A DNA stretch of 64,000 nt from Zantedeschia hybrid cultivar (Eukaryota > Streptophyta > Magnoliopsida > Alismatales > Araceae): the NCBI GenBank assembly GCA_030544215.1, contig JARZZO010000002.1, positions 23,373,395-23,437,394 on the forward strand. Direction: 5' to 3'. How positions within the stretch are numbered: position 1 is the first letter of the stretch; each line of letters begins with the position of its first letter. Under the pieces are notes generated by a model. That model did not search any database. It worked only from the letters and a program-made list of their open reading frames with translations, and was not told the DNA's origin. A program made the translations under genes and the position numbers. Shown one piece after another: positions 12,551 to 26,349 of the stretch.

Positions 12551-14712
12551 TAAAAACTAATTAACAAACTCTTCCTTTCTTTTCTGTTGCTACTTGACTC
12601 AAGAGAAACATCTTTTTAACTCTAACATTCGAGTGATAAGTGTGATTGAGAGATTTACAAAATGTCACGTAATAGTAATTTGGATTTGTTTAGTTTTTAA
12701 TCCCTCTAATCTATTTAGTTAAGGAAAAAAACCTGCATGCACTTTTTATATTTACTAAAAATTCTTTATAATCTTATTTTTATTTCAAAAATATCTCAAA
12801 ATTTGAAAAGCCTTTGGGTTTGTTTTAAAAAGAAAAACCTCCGATGAAGTCCTTTTTTGAACAAAAGTGAGATTACAGGGAGCTCTTACCGAACACAGAG
12901 ATTACAAGAAGTTTCTTTTGAATTAAGTAGATTAAAAGGAGTAAAACTAAAAAAGCCCATAACATAGATATAAGTACATTTCTTAGAAACCATGTCAAAC
13001 ATCTAAATAATCAACATATGATCAATCTGTAGCTACAGGAGATCCGGAATAAAATATGATCCAACCGCTGCTAATTAAATCAAATTACGGCACACCTGGG
13101 GGGCAGTGGCCCCCTGCCATGCCTCTGCTCGACGGCCATGCCGCTAAGCCCGAGGTCACAAAGCAAGGTAAACTGCCTCGGGTTGGGGTGGTGGGTAAGG
13201 ATTCCCAAAGCCTCTGAATCAGTAGGTATAGCTCCGCTGCAAGCTACTTTCACAGAACATGAGAACAGTACTCATGTTATGCTCCTTCCCTTTTTTATGC
13301 TGTTATTTAGCTTCTAATCCTCCCCAACAGGCACAAGTTTTATGTTAAACAAGTACAGTGTGCCACGGGCAGAGAGGACACTGTCATGGCAGACAGGATC
13401 TTGTTTCATATAATGTGAGAAGAGTACTGAGCTGATGTGGTTATCAAACTATCGGTCTTCACTTTGCACGGTGGCAGATCCAGCACTCATCCAGTAGAAT
13501 CTTGAGATTTCGTTGAATTTTGTCAAATTTATTATTCTAATTTAAAGCAATTTAGTCCAGGATCACACTGATTCGATTTAAGACTCCACTGGTCTAACCT
13601 AAGACCCCATATGACTTAGTCAAAGATCCCACTGATCCAACCATATTTTTGACCTAATATCTAAGTGACCCCACTAAATAAAATTTTTGCATCTGTCATT
13701 GACTCTGCAGCGTAAAGTCTTATTTTGGCCAACGTGTCTTTGTGTATGGACACCTTATAAGCAATTGTTCATCTACTGCATGCGACTGTGATAAAGATCA
13801 TGTAGAGAAAAAGGCATTTGAAATTTTTACTGCCGTCCGACCAACGACAATATATTCAGTGGGTCTTATCCTTCGGGTAGACCGTAGAGCACCTGAAAAT
13901 AGGAGGTAAATGTAGCTCCACCTTTGATGCGTCAAAGGTGTAAAAAAGACGAGAGGAGAAATAGATCAGCCCGTTTCAAAATTTAAATTGGTTTTTGTTA
14001 TTTTTGAGAAAATGGTATTGTAAATAATAGGATAATCTTATAGTAAGTATTCTTGTATGTTAAACTTCAAAGATAGAATGCTTATCTGTGTATTATCCCA
14101 CATATCCTTACAAAATGACACTTCTATCAAGTGTGCCATTTCAGTCGTAAAACGTTTACGCATATCAAATACCCCATCGCTATGATAAGTTATTCAAATA
14201 AACATGGTATTTTTGAAAGTTAACATGCAAGAGTAGTTAATAATAGGAGATTATCCCTAAATAATTTTAGGTGTGGCTATAGTTAATGAAATGAACATGT
14301 TAATGGTATATAGAGGACGATAAACGGCATAAAGGATTTTTAGAAATGCACCCATAAGTCTTGTATAGTTAGAGATCAACCTCCCTAATCCGAATATGGT
14401 TCAAAAATAAATTGATGTGGTAACCGACCGTTCAAAAAGAGGAAATTTCCATCAATACTCGGGAATATCCGGTCCATCTTTGCATTTCAAATAAAATAAC
14501 AAGAATAACTTCATTTGTCAACCATTGAAAATTTATTAAAATTTCCTCAACCCCTTGACTCCAAATGCGCACGATAAGCACACATAGAAAGCGATACAAT
14601 TTACTCTACTACCAACGGACTGTATCATAGATGATCACTAGACGATGACACAGCTGGGCACTGGGGGATCGAATGGCCTATTTTTTTGTAATTATTTTAT
14701 TTTACTGGGCCT
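12551..14712. other. AT-rich intergenic sequence, no gene recognised
   Basis: No coding exon is supportable. A GC-richer patch at 13090-13250 (gggggcagtggcccc..., cctcgggttggggtgg) stands out from its AT-rich surroundings, but no domain or repeat partner was recognised. Confidence 0.4.
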
Positions 14713-15028
14713 TACTCTCTATTAGAGATGTAAATTGGACGAGCTGAATTAAGTTATATAATAATTTAAGCCTAATCCAAATTTAAAATAGTTCAGTCCA
14801 AATTTAACTAAAATTCAACTCCAATTCAATAGTAAGTGAGTTGGGTTGGGCTCGTCCTGTTTATAAATGGCTTCTTAAAAGTATTTTACTTTTTGTATGA
14901 ATTATTATAAAAGTCAATAGATTAACTCAATTCAATTCATATAACTTGAGCCAATCTAATTTCTTTTAATATGGGTTGGGTTAGACTGGGCCACAGGTTG
15001 ACCCACCCGATTGACACCCCTACTCTCT
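14713..15028. mobile_element. hAT-type MITE with 8-bp target duplication TACTCTCT (copy 1)
   Basis: The element is 14721-15020 (300 bp) and is flanked by identical 8-mers TACTCTCT at 14713-14720 and 15021-15028. It starts attagagatgtaaattgg and ends cccgattgacacccc. A related copy lies at 41434-41826. An 8-bp duplication is characteristic of the hAT superfamily. It has no coding capacity. Confidence 0.8.
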
Positions 15029-16230
15029 GACGTCTCTTCCCCCTAACTCTTTCATCTCCCAGTTATTTAATTAGAGACTTTCCTATGTAGAGTTATGTTT
15101 AACCACAGTTAACTTTCCCATTCAAAACTTAGCAGAATGGGGTAATTGGGAGCTGTTAGATTATTTGATCAAAGAGTTCTCTTTGAATATATTAATTATA
15201 ATAAAAATTGTGTTGAAAGTAATTTCAATAAGAAATATATGATCAAATAATTAAAGATGAGTATGGTAAATAGGATGGTAAAAAGAATAGTATTGTAACA
15301 TTCCTCGTTACCAAATTGTAGATGTTTATGGTATAAATAAATAAATATTTGGATTAGAGGGTTTAATCCCTCAATAGGAGAGATTTCAAGGGTACATTTC
15401 TGGAAATTCCACAAAATAATTAATGTAGTGAGAAATGGAGAAGATTAATCGGTGGCTGATTACATCCATCGATCGCGTGGTCCTGATTGGATTCATGTGT
15501 AAAGAAAAAGAAAAATGTCCTGATTGGAGAGTGTGTTCTACGTACCACATGGTCTTTTCCTTTGGGACCAAATTGGCTGAGAATTTGTGGGATGAAGATT
15601 CCTCTTTTGTTGGATGGTTGCAAATGTCCAGAGCAGCTAGCCACATCACAATCAGGTGCTAAGAGATCCTTCTAAAACCTTTCCCTATTCAAATATCCTA
15701 CTTATTTTGTTGAGATGGCTTTTAAAAGGAGTAATGCTTCCTATAATGCATTGGGGATTGCGAATTTATGTAGATTATAATGTTTTATGGTAGTTAGTAG
15801 GCGTGTATTTTTTTTTTCTCATTTTCAAAGTAAATTGTCTAACTATGGGACTGCTTTAGTTTGAAATCTGTACCATTCAAGATCGAAAGGTTGAAAAAAT
15901 TAAAAAGAAGAAGAAACGGGATCATGTGTTCGCACGATTCAAACCGTTGGATCCGTCCGCTATATGTGAGTAATACGCATTGCAATAAGTATTACTCTTT
16001 TAAGATAAATTTTTAGAAGTGGACCCGCTACTGATGAGTCACCAAGCCCCTTTAAGGGAGCTTTGCAGTTCACCCCCATTTTGGGGGCCGGGCCTGATTG
16101 TATGTATGTCGCTACATTCTGCCTGAAGCTTTTGAGCGACGTCCGGGATTCTCCTTGTGGATGGCCTTGAGGCCCGATGGCTGTTCATGGAGCTGCCTTT
16201 GCTAGATCGGTTGCGATGCTGCCAAACTAT
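15029..16230. other. Intergenic, no gene recognised; palindrome at 15968-15997
   Basis: Open frames on both strands at 15386-15675 overlap each other and lack domains. The 30-bp imperfect palindrome at 15968-15997 (gagtaatacgcattgcaata and its partner ending gtattactc) resembles two fused termini of the GAGTAATACTTG fold-back family seen elsewhere in this window. Confidence 0.45.
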
Positions 16231-16237
16231 CCCATCT

Positions 16238-16525
16238 AGGGATGCAAAAGGGTTAGATTCGGTGCGGGTCCAAAGTAGATCCGTGACCGCATCCGTTATA
16301 TTATCGGTTTAAAAAGATTATCCATTAATTGTCCTATAAGGTAGTAATTGATCGAATAATCATATCTTTAATTTAACATATGTATTCGGTTATAAAAAGT
16401 TTGTATCTATTATCTTATCAGCTATACATATCGGTTGAGGAAGACCATCCGTTAACTGACCTATAAACTAATGGCCGGTCTAATAATCAGGTTATCAGTT
16501 ACCATTTGCATCTTTAGTCCCATGA
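16238..16525. repeat. Low-copy repeat with gggatgcaaa ... tttgcatc ends (copy 1)
   Basis: Begins ctagggatgcaaaagg and ends accatttgcatctttagtcc, an inverted terminal motif. Internal phrases such as gttaactgacctataaac...aatggc recur in altered form at about 21880-22143. It is interpreted as an old non-autonomous DNA transposon. Superfamily unknown. Confidence 0.45.
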
Positions 16526-18419
16526 TTCACCAATTCTGCTTGTGGGGAGAACTAATCAAGTAGGCTGTCAACAGTACATATACCACCCAATTCAACTTCC
16601 TTCTCTCTAATTTTATTTGAATATTCAATTTCAAATATTATCAATGAAAAAGGATTTTACTTATTCATTTCTGACTCCATCCGAATAACTTAACTCATTT
16701 TGAACTTTTAAATAAATAAGCATGCAACTTGGAAATCTCCAGACATATACCACTAAATGATACATTGAAAATACTTTATGTAATATGTAAACATGATGCC
16801 AACAACAAATAAAGAAGTAAACATTATAAAATAAAAAAACACAACAAAATTTCATCCTTATCCCTTGTTTTTCTATAAAATAATAACTTATAAATATTTA
16901 CTTTAACAATTTATCTAAATAATATTTTTTGGTCAGATATATCTACAAGGCCTCCATAAGAGAGATAGTACAAATTAAATAATGCTAAAATAATTAGAAT
17001 GAATTAATTTCTTCCCAAATGTTAGATATAAGATCTAACGGTTGATGTCAAAAGATATAATTGGTCAGATTATAATCTAAGCAGCTATTCATTTTTTTTT
17101 TAAATTTCTGATTATCAATCTAATATAAGACAAATATCCAATTTCAATTGTTCAAATGTTATATTTATCGATCTAGGATGTGGACTCGGATTCGATCTCG
17201 ATATTATGCTGACGACCACCGTATAACCAAGTGGTCTAATGGGCTTTCCCCGGAGATCCATCGTCCATAGGCTAATCTTGTAGTTAAGGACCAGTTTGTT
17301 TCAGGAATAAGCGTACGAATAAGACGTATTATTCCGCTTATTCAATTTGAGAGTTTGGACGCGTTATTGTTTGTTATTGTGCGGATGTGTTATTTCTTGA
17401 ATACGTAGTTCTATTTAAACGGCAAGAACTATTTATTCCACCTAAAGTGAATCTTCTTATTCTAATAATAAAAAATCTGAAAATAAGAAATCCGGAGTAC
17501 CACATCCACAAAACAAATCGACCCGAGTAAGAATAATATTTACTCCAATGTAGTTGCAATTGTCAATCGATCGTGAGATCGGACGCTCCGGGGTCATTGA
17601 CTGTTCCACAAAAGGTGCAGTGGAACTTGAAATCTTTTTGTTTGTCTCCCGTGATCGGACAGTAGTTGCAATTACATTCCAGCTGGGCAGTACAACACGT
17701 ATTAGTCTTTGGTCAAACGATCATAACTCTTCTTTTAATGTGTCTATATTTTGTTTGTGAAGATTTTTACATGCATCAATTGCAATGATACTAACTATAC
17801 TAAATTACCTATTTTTAAGAACAAATATTTAAGACTTTAAGCTTTCCCTGTAGGAAATATTAGTATTTTTCCATAATTTTATTTGTTATTAAATTTTGTT
17901 AGTTGAAAATGCTGGGCAAATCTGCCATTAAATAGATGAGAACAAGATTTCGGGAGTTATATTATATCCCTTGCTTTCAAACAAATGGAGATGGGTGGAA
18001 ACCAAAAGAACCGTCGATCCATTCTTTTATTTTTATTTTAAAATATTTAAAATTATAATATTAAAAATAAAATAAAACATTATTTTTATTTTTATTTCCA
18101 ATTTCTTCTTTGGTCTTCTGACTTGTAACAGTTCTGAAATTGGATAATATGATTATCGGTTCTCAAAAGCTTTTGATATTACTGATAGCCGCTCCTCATC
18201 CGATTATTTATCAAAAAATCCCGTAATGTCAATTTTCTTGTGGAACAGCCCTTCTAACTATATTTTGTGACACATAGGGAAGGTCTTCAACAATAGTTTT
18301 GTAATATCTAGGGTTCTTGTACCAATTCACAACGGATTGTGATGACTTATTCATGAATAATTATATTATAGAGACTTTTTTGTGAATATGTTATATTTTT
18401 AAGAGTTGAAGTTTAATTA
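16526..18419. other. AT-rich intergenic sequence, no gene recognised
   Basis: No coding exon is supportable. A segment starting ggaccagtttgtttcaggaa at about 17288 and ending near ctttggtcaaacg (about 17718) looks like an eroded MITE, but its ends are not convincing. Confidence 0.35.
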
Positions 18420-20329
18420 TTTATACTATACTAATAAAGCATAGTTTTTAACCATGTTGATGTGGCAATTTTAAATGCTTTCTCTCTAAAAAATATTAAA
18501 TAATTCTTAAGAGAAATAATTAATGCTCATAACTATTACGAATATTCCTTATCCTTCTCTTTCACCCTCATTTATATCAAAACAACTCATTAATGACTAT
18601 AATTATCATCCTACCTATTTCAAAACAACTTATTAATGGCCATAACTCTCTCTCTCTTTCTCACTCTCTTAAAATGGACTCTCTTTCTCTCAGGGATGGA
18701 CGCAAGAGAGTGGGAGCCATGCCCCCCTCAAATTGAAGAACTTCTTTGATAATAAAAATATTATTTTTAAAATATTTATATTATGATAAAAATAAAAAAA
18801 TTAAAATCATATTAGTATTAAATACAAAATAATATTATTCTTAAATATTTGTTTTACTCTATTTTATTAAACTTATCTTATATATTTATTTAACTATATG
18901 TTATATACCTTTTGTCGTATATTACATTGAGTTATTATTTATCATGTTAATTTTTATATGTTAATAATTGTCATATTAAGTAATATTTAATATTTATAAT
19001 CACATATAATATTTTTTAGTTATAACATTTTTAGTTATAATGTATAACATATTAATGTTTTTAAGTATATATACTATACTAATAAAATAGAATTTTTAAC
19101 CTAGCTAATGTGGCACTCTCATATTCTTTTCTGCCAAAAAAATATTAAATAATTCTTAGGAGAAGTTATTATCGTCCATAATCATTATGATTATTTCTTT
19201 CATATCACCCTTATTCATTTCAAAACAATTCATTAATGGCGATAACTTCCACGTCACCTATTTTGAAACAACTCATTAATAGTCATAATTCTCTTTCTCT
19301 CCATCCTTTTAAAACAACTCATTAATGATCATAATTATCTCTTTCTCTCTCATGGACGAACTCATAGGAGCGGAGGGTCATGCCTCCCCTAAAATTAAGG
19401 AATCTTTTTTGTAATACAAATATTAATTTTAAATTATTTATGTTATAATTTATTTATATTATATAAAAACAATATAAAATAAATTAAAAAATTTAAATTA
19501 TATTAACACTAAATATTTGTCTTACTCTATTTTATTTAACTTATCTTATAAATTTATTTAACTCATATGCTATATACTTTTTATTGTATATTATTTGTAT
19601 TTATTACTTATTATGTTAATTTTTATATGTTAATAATTGACATATCATATAATATTTAATATTTATATCGCATATAATATTTTTTAGTTATAATATTTTT
19701 CGTTATAATATATAACATATTAATATTTTTAAATATATTAATATATACGGTAAGCCACCTAGCAAAGAAGACAACTCGAAACTTTTAAAATTAGAAGTAT
19801 ATCTTATGTATCTTTACTTGAAATCAACCTTCGTCAATAGTACCCTTCATTAATGACATGTTTTTGAATAACGGTATTGTTAGATTATTGACTGCGTGGA
19901 AATATCATGGCCATCCATTGTGCTCAAATAATATTTTACTTAATTTGCACGTTGTTATGATTTTGTCGTAATCCTCGTACAAAATTATGTTTATACTTCG
20001 TTACTTACTGCATGTTACTGCTTTTCTTTTTCTTTCTCAACACTAATTTGGATCTCCTGAGATCTCTCTGTTAAATTCACATAGGTAGCACCAATAGAGT
20101 TTAGCATGCGAGCAAAATGCCTTCAAATTAGAATCCTTATTAAACAAAATTAAAAGTTTAATATTCTTCATGCAAAATTATCTTTATACTTGATTATTTG
20201 CTTAAAATTAAATTTTTATTAAGACAAAGTTATGTAAATCAATATAATATTTTTATCTTAAAATTAAATTTATTATATATTTTAAACAATTTCACATAAA
20301 TGTCGTGCATCGCGCGGGTTTGAAACTAA
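18420..20329 (+). mobile_element. Non-autonomous Helitron, copy A
   Basis: The left end at 18420 reads tttatactatactaataaag, a worn version of the Helitron 5' motif TCTATACTA...AATAAA. The right end contains gtcgtgcatcgcgcggg, a hairpin-like motif, followed by tttgaaactaa and a T, close to the canonical CTRR|T end. A second copy of the left terminus (atactatactaataaaatag) lies inside at about 19071, so the element is built of two left modules about 650 bases apart. There is no Rep/helicase frame. Copies B (23883-25719) and C (42823-44690) share the plan. Confidence 0.8.
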
Positions 20330-20449
20330 TATCTACATATACACAGCTGAAGAACCTTAAAAAAGGCTTTGAGCCTTCTGAGTTTCTTGGACTCTTGGGC
20401 CTTGTAAGACAAATTTATACGAGGGTGTCGGACCCTATCTTACAAAGAA
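20330..20449. other. Short spacer between Helitron A and a MITE
   Basis: About 120 bases of host-like sequence. An open frame running through it into the Helitron end is chance. Confidence 0.4.
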
Positions 20450-20832
20450 GAGTAACACTTGATGCACTGAGGGTCGGTGTTGCACTGACCCTTAGTGCAG
20501 TGGATAAATAAAAAAAATATTTTTTTAATTTTTTTTAGGTGGTTTCGAGGTGTCCAATATGTCTGTACATGTCAATCTTCAATCGAATGACCTCAAAAAA
20601 TCTGAAAAATTAAAAATCAAGTCTTAATAAACAGTAAAAAAGCTTTTATGGGCCAAGTCCAATAACAATTTTTGATTTTACAAATTTTGGATCATCCGAT
20701 CGAGATCGGCTTATATTGACATGTAAGACACCTCATAGTCCACTTTAAAAAATATCAAAAAATAAATATTTTTTCTTTAGATACTATATTCAGGGTCAGT
20801 GTAACACCGACCCAAGTACAGCAAGTGTTACG
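20450..20832. mobile_element. Fold-back MITE, AGTAACA family (copy 2)
   Basis: The left end is gagtaacacttgatgcactg and the right end in reverse complement is cgtaacacttgctgtacttg. Near both ends ggtcggtgttgcactgaccc or its partner ggtcggtgttacactgaccc appears. Internally, ggtttcgaggtgtccaatat pairs with the region around gtaagacacctcatag. Layout and size (383 bp) match the copy at 11631-12009. There is no coding frame. Confidence 0.8.
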
Positions 20833-20855
20833 CTAGAAAGAAATACTTGCTGTTA

Positions 20856-21178
20856 GGACCGTCAAAACGAGGGTAGGAGGCCCAGGATCCGACCAGAAAA
20901 GTTCGGGTCTGAGTATACCAAACAATCTAATAACAAATCTTTTAATTATTGTTAGTTTAAATTCTCAAAACAGAATTCCATGAATTTGGGCCTGAAAGTA
21001 GGCCCATTTTTAACTGCATCAGGAACAAATTATACCAAATTTCTTTTATAACTATTTTGAGGCGTAATATCAACAAAGAGGCAGACCTGGTAACAAACTT
21101 AGTTACTTGAAAGATTATCGGGTCGGGGTCCGTGCATTTCAGATCTTGGTGTACCTGGACCTGGGCCACTTACTGCTC
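20856..21178. mobile_element. hAT-type MITE, GGGCTGTCAAAA family (copy 1)
   Basis: Runs from aggaccgtcaaaacgagg to ctgggccacttactgctcta. It shares ordered phrases with the copy at 56914-57269: gggtctgagtatacca, tttgggcctgaaagtaggcc and aaagaggcagacctgg. That second copy has a clean 8-bp target duplication, which supports a hAT assignment for both. Confidence 0.65.
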
Positions 21179-21879
21179 TATTTGTCGTAATGGCCCACGG
21201 GACATATTCTGAGTCAACAGGTTTAAATGCCGTGAAGTCATTGCATTGCCTCGAAGGAGGTGCAGTGGGCATTAAATCTTACACATTGTTTAAACTACTA
21301 ATCTAAGAAAAATGTTATTATATCACATTTTTTATTATCTTTTTTGTCACATTCGTTGAGAATCCTTTAATCTCTTCGTCAGATAGTTCTCATTAAAATT
21401 AATTTTGACATAACTTTTTATACAACTAATGTAGTTAATCAGAATTCTTTGATTAAGTAATAACAAGTATTCCTTTAATGGGTAATGCTTCTTACATTGC
21501 CCTTGAGCGGTGCAATCCGCGCGAATCACATCTCTTAGGGCATGATCATTTGATCTCTACAATTAGATTTTAGCCACTTTTTTTTTTCTAATTTCCAAAA
21601 ACCATTGCATGGAGCTCCCTTGGAGCTCCCATCTTGCAGGAGAAACATGAAGGCAGGCAAGTGCGCCGCCTAGTTCTCATTGTTCTGGCTCAAGCTAGCT
21701 AACGATCTATTGGCTCAGTCCGGTTGGCACAGTGCTTGACGCATGGATTGAAAAAATATATATACTTTATATTATATATGTAATATAATTAATAAAATAA
21801 ATAAGTATTATCTAATATCAAAACTAGGATAGGAAAATAATCCTTCCCATCTTGGTTTTTGATTGTTATCAGAAATATT
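21179..21879. other. Intergenic, no gene recognised
   Basis: AT-rich sequence without supportable exons or transposon termini. An (AT)-rich run is present at about 21750-21790. Confidence 0.4.
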
Positions 21880-22143
21880 CCATTCAAATTCTGAATCTGA
21901 GTTGGATATAGATGTGTCGGATTTGATGCAAACTTAAAGTAGATCAATCACCTTCAATTTAGAAAAGCTATTTGTTAACTGTCCTATAAATTAATAAATG
22001 GCGTAATAATCTAATTTTTAGTGTACCATAGTTATTCCGTTATATATATGTGTACAAATTTAAAAAGATTAAATATGAATTGTATTATAAGTTAATAATC
22101 AATCTACTAATTCGAGTTATGGATTATCATTTGCATCCCTAAA
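21880..22143. repeat. Low-copy repeat related to 16238-16525 (copy 2)
   Basis: Shares the phrases gttaactgtcctataaatt...aatggcgtaataatc and the end ggattatcatttgcatccct with the repeat at 16238-16525. It is interpreted as a degraded non-autonomous DNA element. Confidence 0.4.
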
Positions 22144-22185
22144 CCAAACAGTGTCCTGCACTATTTCAGGCAGCACCGTCCAATC

Positions 22186-22568
22186 CGATCCAGGGGTTCG
22201 GACGATGCACCTGCTCCCGTCTAGTGGGGAGAGGGGAGTAGTGTGGTTTTTTTTTTCCATAGATGTTTAAAAAATTTTTAGATCGTCCGATCAAAAATCG
22301 GACGGTACAATCATTGAGTTGAGAGCCGATTGTACTTTTAAAAAAAGAAAACTTTTGATACACATCTCGATTTGCATGCAAAAAGTTTTTCTTTTTCATA
22401 AAAAAAAATATACGACCAACTTGCAGTCGACTCGAACTCACTGACTGTATTATCCGATTTGTGATCGAACACTCTAAAAAAATTTAAAAAGATCACAAAG
22501 AAAATAAATAAAATCACACTGTTCCCTACTGGACTGAAAGTATATGCACCGTCCAATCTCGGATTATG
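22186..22568. mobile_element. Fold-back MITE with long (~125 bp) inverted arms
   Basis: The left arm, about 22186-22320, contains ttcggacgatgcacctgc, agtagtgtggtttt and gatcaaaaatcggacgg. Its reverse complement recurs imperfectly in the right arm, about 22432-22568 (ttggacggtgcatatact, acagtgtgattttatt, gatcacaaatcggataa). The whole 380-bp unit can fold back on itself. There is no coding capacity, although short frames cross it. Confidence 0.7.
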
Positions 22569-23882
22569 CCGGGCAATACCGCAAGTATCGGCGTTGTACG
22601 GGCCTGGCGGACCGTTGGGCGGATCCCCTTTCCTACAATTGCAAACGTCCTTACCTCTCCACCAAATTGGTCATATTCTACCCAAAGGCTTCACCTTTTC
22701 TCGTCCACCATGCCTCAGCACTGCAAGTCGCCGCCCGAGACACGGCAAAGCCCAGTGAAAAGAAGAACCCTAACAAATGTTAGTATGTTACAAATACCAC
22801 TACCTATTTACCGCATTGTTTAGACCAAATCCCCCACCGAACCACCATCCTCCAGAAGGCAGAAATGGGCACAAGTTTTCATGCAGGTGGCCCAGAAAAG
22901 AGGGTCCCAACTCCAACAGGCTGCAACACGGTTGGCAGGAAGGGGAAGCAGTGGACTGTGCAAGCAGGGGGAGTAGTGGAGCCGCGGGGGCTGTGGGGTT
23001 CTTGGTTTAGCTCGTACAAACCGTAGGGACGAGACGCGGGAAGCAACAGCCGGCTCGCATCTCCCGTCCACCTCCAGCGGTCCACTGCGCCGTCTTCTCT
23101 TCCGTGTAGTTAAAAAACCCCTGGTTCAGCACCCAGTGGTCAGACTCGTCAAAAGAACAGACAAGTGTCTTGTTCCCCCCTGGTCCATTCACTAGGTTTT
23201 CTTACATTGATAGAATAGAAAACAGAGTAAGGTGGTCTTTCCGGCCTTGAATTCTACACCGTTTAGAAACAGGGTTCTATACATTTTGTACCTGTGTGGT
23301 CACAAGTTTGTTAAGGATTATTTGCATTAAGAGATATGAAAAGTTAATCGAAGAAGGAGTCGGTGGTGGATGTAGCATATACTTAGTGAGGTGTTTCGGT
23401 CCTTTAATTTTGATTTATTAGAGTGATTGGTTATTGATTTCAATATATTAGAGTGATCTTTCTCATCTTCTGCTTTCAACTCAATAGAATGACTCTACTG
23501 ATTCACTGTCCAAATGATTTCAATGATTAAAATTTTTGCATCCGCCACTAATAAAGATTATAGTTGAAAAAGAAAAAAAAGAGGTCCAAATTTTATAGAG
23601 AACTACGTGAGTGAGTGCGCTTGTAGACAAGGACAACTTGTTTTAGATTGAAACCATGTTCCTCGTTCCTCAATGACTTGGTGTGCCAGTATGTTGAAAT
23701 ATGATTGGATTGGAGTTTTTATGTACTAGATACAATGTGGTCTTATGATGAAAGCAGTAGATTCTAAAAGTGCAACCAAAAGGAAGTTTTGTAATCATCA
23801 CAAACAAACAAGCGAACGTTCTTTGAGCCAATGTAGGCGAAAGCCGTTCGGTCTTGATTAGAGTAGTGTTTTTTTATTATAA
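22569..23882. other. Intergenic; moderately GC-rich patch, no gene recognised
   Basis: The segment at 22600-23180 is richer in GC than its surroundings and carries several overlapping frames of 60-85 codons on both strands. None shows a known domain or a conserved start/stop context, so no gene is called. Confidence 0.35.
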
Positions 23883-25719
23883 CTAGTTTCAAATCAGTGT
23901 GATGCATAGTATTTATATAAAATTATTTAAAATATATAATAAATTTAATTTTAAGATAAAAATATCATATTAATTTAAATAATTTTATCTTAATAAAATT
24001 TTAATTTTAAGTAAATAATTAAATATAAAGATAATTTTACACGAGGAATATTAAAATTTTAATTTTATAGGCTCTAATTTGAAGGCATTTAGATCGTATG
24101 CTAAGCTGTATTAGTGCTAATTATATGAGTGTATAGAGAGATTTTAAGAGATCTAAAATAGTGTTGAAAAAGAAATTTGTACGAGGACTATGATGAAATC
24201 ATAACAACTTTCAAAATTGGTAAAATATTATTCAAACACAATTGATGACCATAGTACTTCCACGTAATACAGAATTTAACAGTACTGTTATTCAAAAACA
24301 GATCATTAATGAAGAGTACTGTTAATGAAAGTTGATGTCAAGTAAAGATATAGAAGATATGCTTCTAGAGTTTTGAATTGTCTTATTTGTTAGGTGGTTT
24401 ACCATATATATTAATATACTTAAAAATGTTAATATGTTATATATTTTAACTAAAAATATTATAACTAAAAGATATTATGTGACTATAAATATTAAATATT
24501 ATATGATATGACAATTATTAACATAATAAATAATAAATACAAATAATATACGACAAAAAGTATATAACGTACGAGTTAAATAAATTTATAAGATAAGTTA
24601 AATAAAATAGAGTAAGACAAATATTTAACAATAATATTACTTTTTATTTAATATTAATATATTTTCAATTTATTTTATAATATTGTATTATAATATAAAT
24701 AAATTATTATATAAATAAATTAAAAATAATACTTTTATTACCTACAAAGTTCCTCAATTTTAAGAGGGTCATGGTCTCTTACTCCCTTGAGTCCGTCCAT
24801 GAGAGAGATAGAGTTATGACTATTAATGAGTTATTTTGAAATAAGTAGGGAGAGAGAGTTATGACCATTAAATGAGTTGTTTTGAAATGGGTGGATGATG
24901 AGAGTTATGATTATTAAGAAGTTCTTTTGAAATGAGTGGGGGTGAGAGAGAAGAAATAATCATAATGGTTATATACATTAATGAATTCTCTTAAGAATTA
25001 TTTAATATTTCTTTTGGCGAGAAAGAATATGAGAGTGCCACATTAGCATGGTTAAAAATTATATTTTATTAGTAGTATAGATACTTAAAAATATTAATAT
25101 GTTATATATTATAACTAAAGAATATTATATGTACCTATAAATATCGAATATTATATAATATGACAATTATTAACATATAAAAATTAACATGATAAATAAT
25201 AAATACAAATAATATATTACCAAAAAAATATATAACATATGAGTTAAATAAATTTATAAGATAAGTTTAATAAGATAGAGTAAGAAATTTTTTTTAGGAA
25301 TAATATTATTTTGTATTTAATACTAATATAATTTTAAATTTATTTTATAGTATTTTTATTATAATATAAATAATTTTAAAAATAATATTTTATTATCTAA
25401 GAAATTTCTTAATTTTTTTTTGGGGGGTGGATGGCCCCCGCTTCCCTACGTCCGTCTCTGAGAGAAACAGTCTATCTTGAGGAGAGAGATAAATAATTAT
25501 GACTATTAATGAGTGATTTTAAAATAGATAGAGTGAGAGTTATGATCATTAATGAGTTGTTTTAAAATGAGTAAATGTGAAAAATAAAATAAATAATCAT
25601 AATGATTATAAGTATTAATGATTTTTTAAATAATTGTTTAATAATTTTTTTAGAAAGAAAGCATCTCATACTGTCGTATCAGCAAGATTAAAAATTCTAC
25701 TTTATTAGTATAATATAGA
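23883..25719 (-). mobile_element. Non-autonomous Helitron, copy B
   Basis: Read on the minus strand it starts at 25719 with TCTATATTATACTAATAAAG and ends at 23883 with gatttgaaactag. The host bases at the borders are A before TC and T after CTAG, the expected A|T insertion pattern. The subterminal hairpin (atgcat core) is degraded. A second left terminus occurs near 25082, about 640 bases inside. There is no coding frame. Confidence 0.8.
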
Positions 25720-26349
25720 TAGATAGATTCTGTGAAAGTAGGCCAAGAGGTTTCCCTATAAATGCATGGCGCATGCACGGTACCAGATTAGGTCCTAACG
25801 ATAAAGGGAATGCCACAAACTGATATTTTCTTGTGGAAAATTCTAATGGAATCTTGTATGTCAAGATAGTGTCACATTTCTTCTTATTCGTGGTGCATGC
25901 TCAACAAAACTTTTAGTTAAAATTTAGTACTTTTGACTTTCGATTTCCATATAAAAAATTTGAATAAGAGTGATCATATTGTATGACTAAGTTTAAGGGT
26001 CATATAAATCAAACTTTTTACGAGAACTTTATTTCTATCTTTTTAGTTCTTGTTTAAATATCAAAGAATACTAAAACAATACAAAAATGACTTTTAAGTT
26101 GTTATATCATCCTTTCAAAAACCACAAAAAGATTAGTATACTTCTAATCAAATCTTTCCTCTTGAGAGTTGTTTGATCACTTGATAAGGTGACTTTTATT
26201 AAAATTACTTTTGATATAACTTTTTTGTACGGTCCAGCAAATGATCAAATGAATGTGACAAAAAAAGTAATGAAAAATATAATATAATAATATTTCTCCT
26301 CTAGGTAATATATATTTATCCAGCTAGCCTTGTGTTAAACCATGCCATC
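25720..26349. other. Intergenic, no gene recognised
   Basis: AT-rich spacer between Helitron B and a GC-rich island. No exon or repeat partner was seen. Confidence 0.4.
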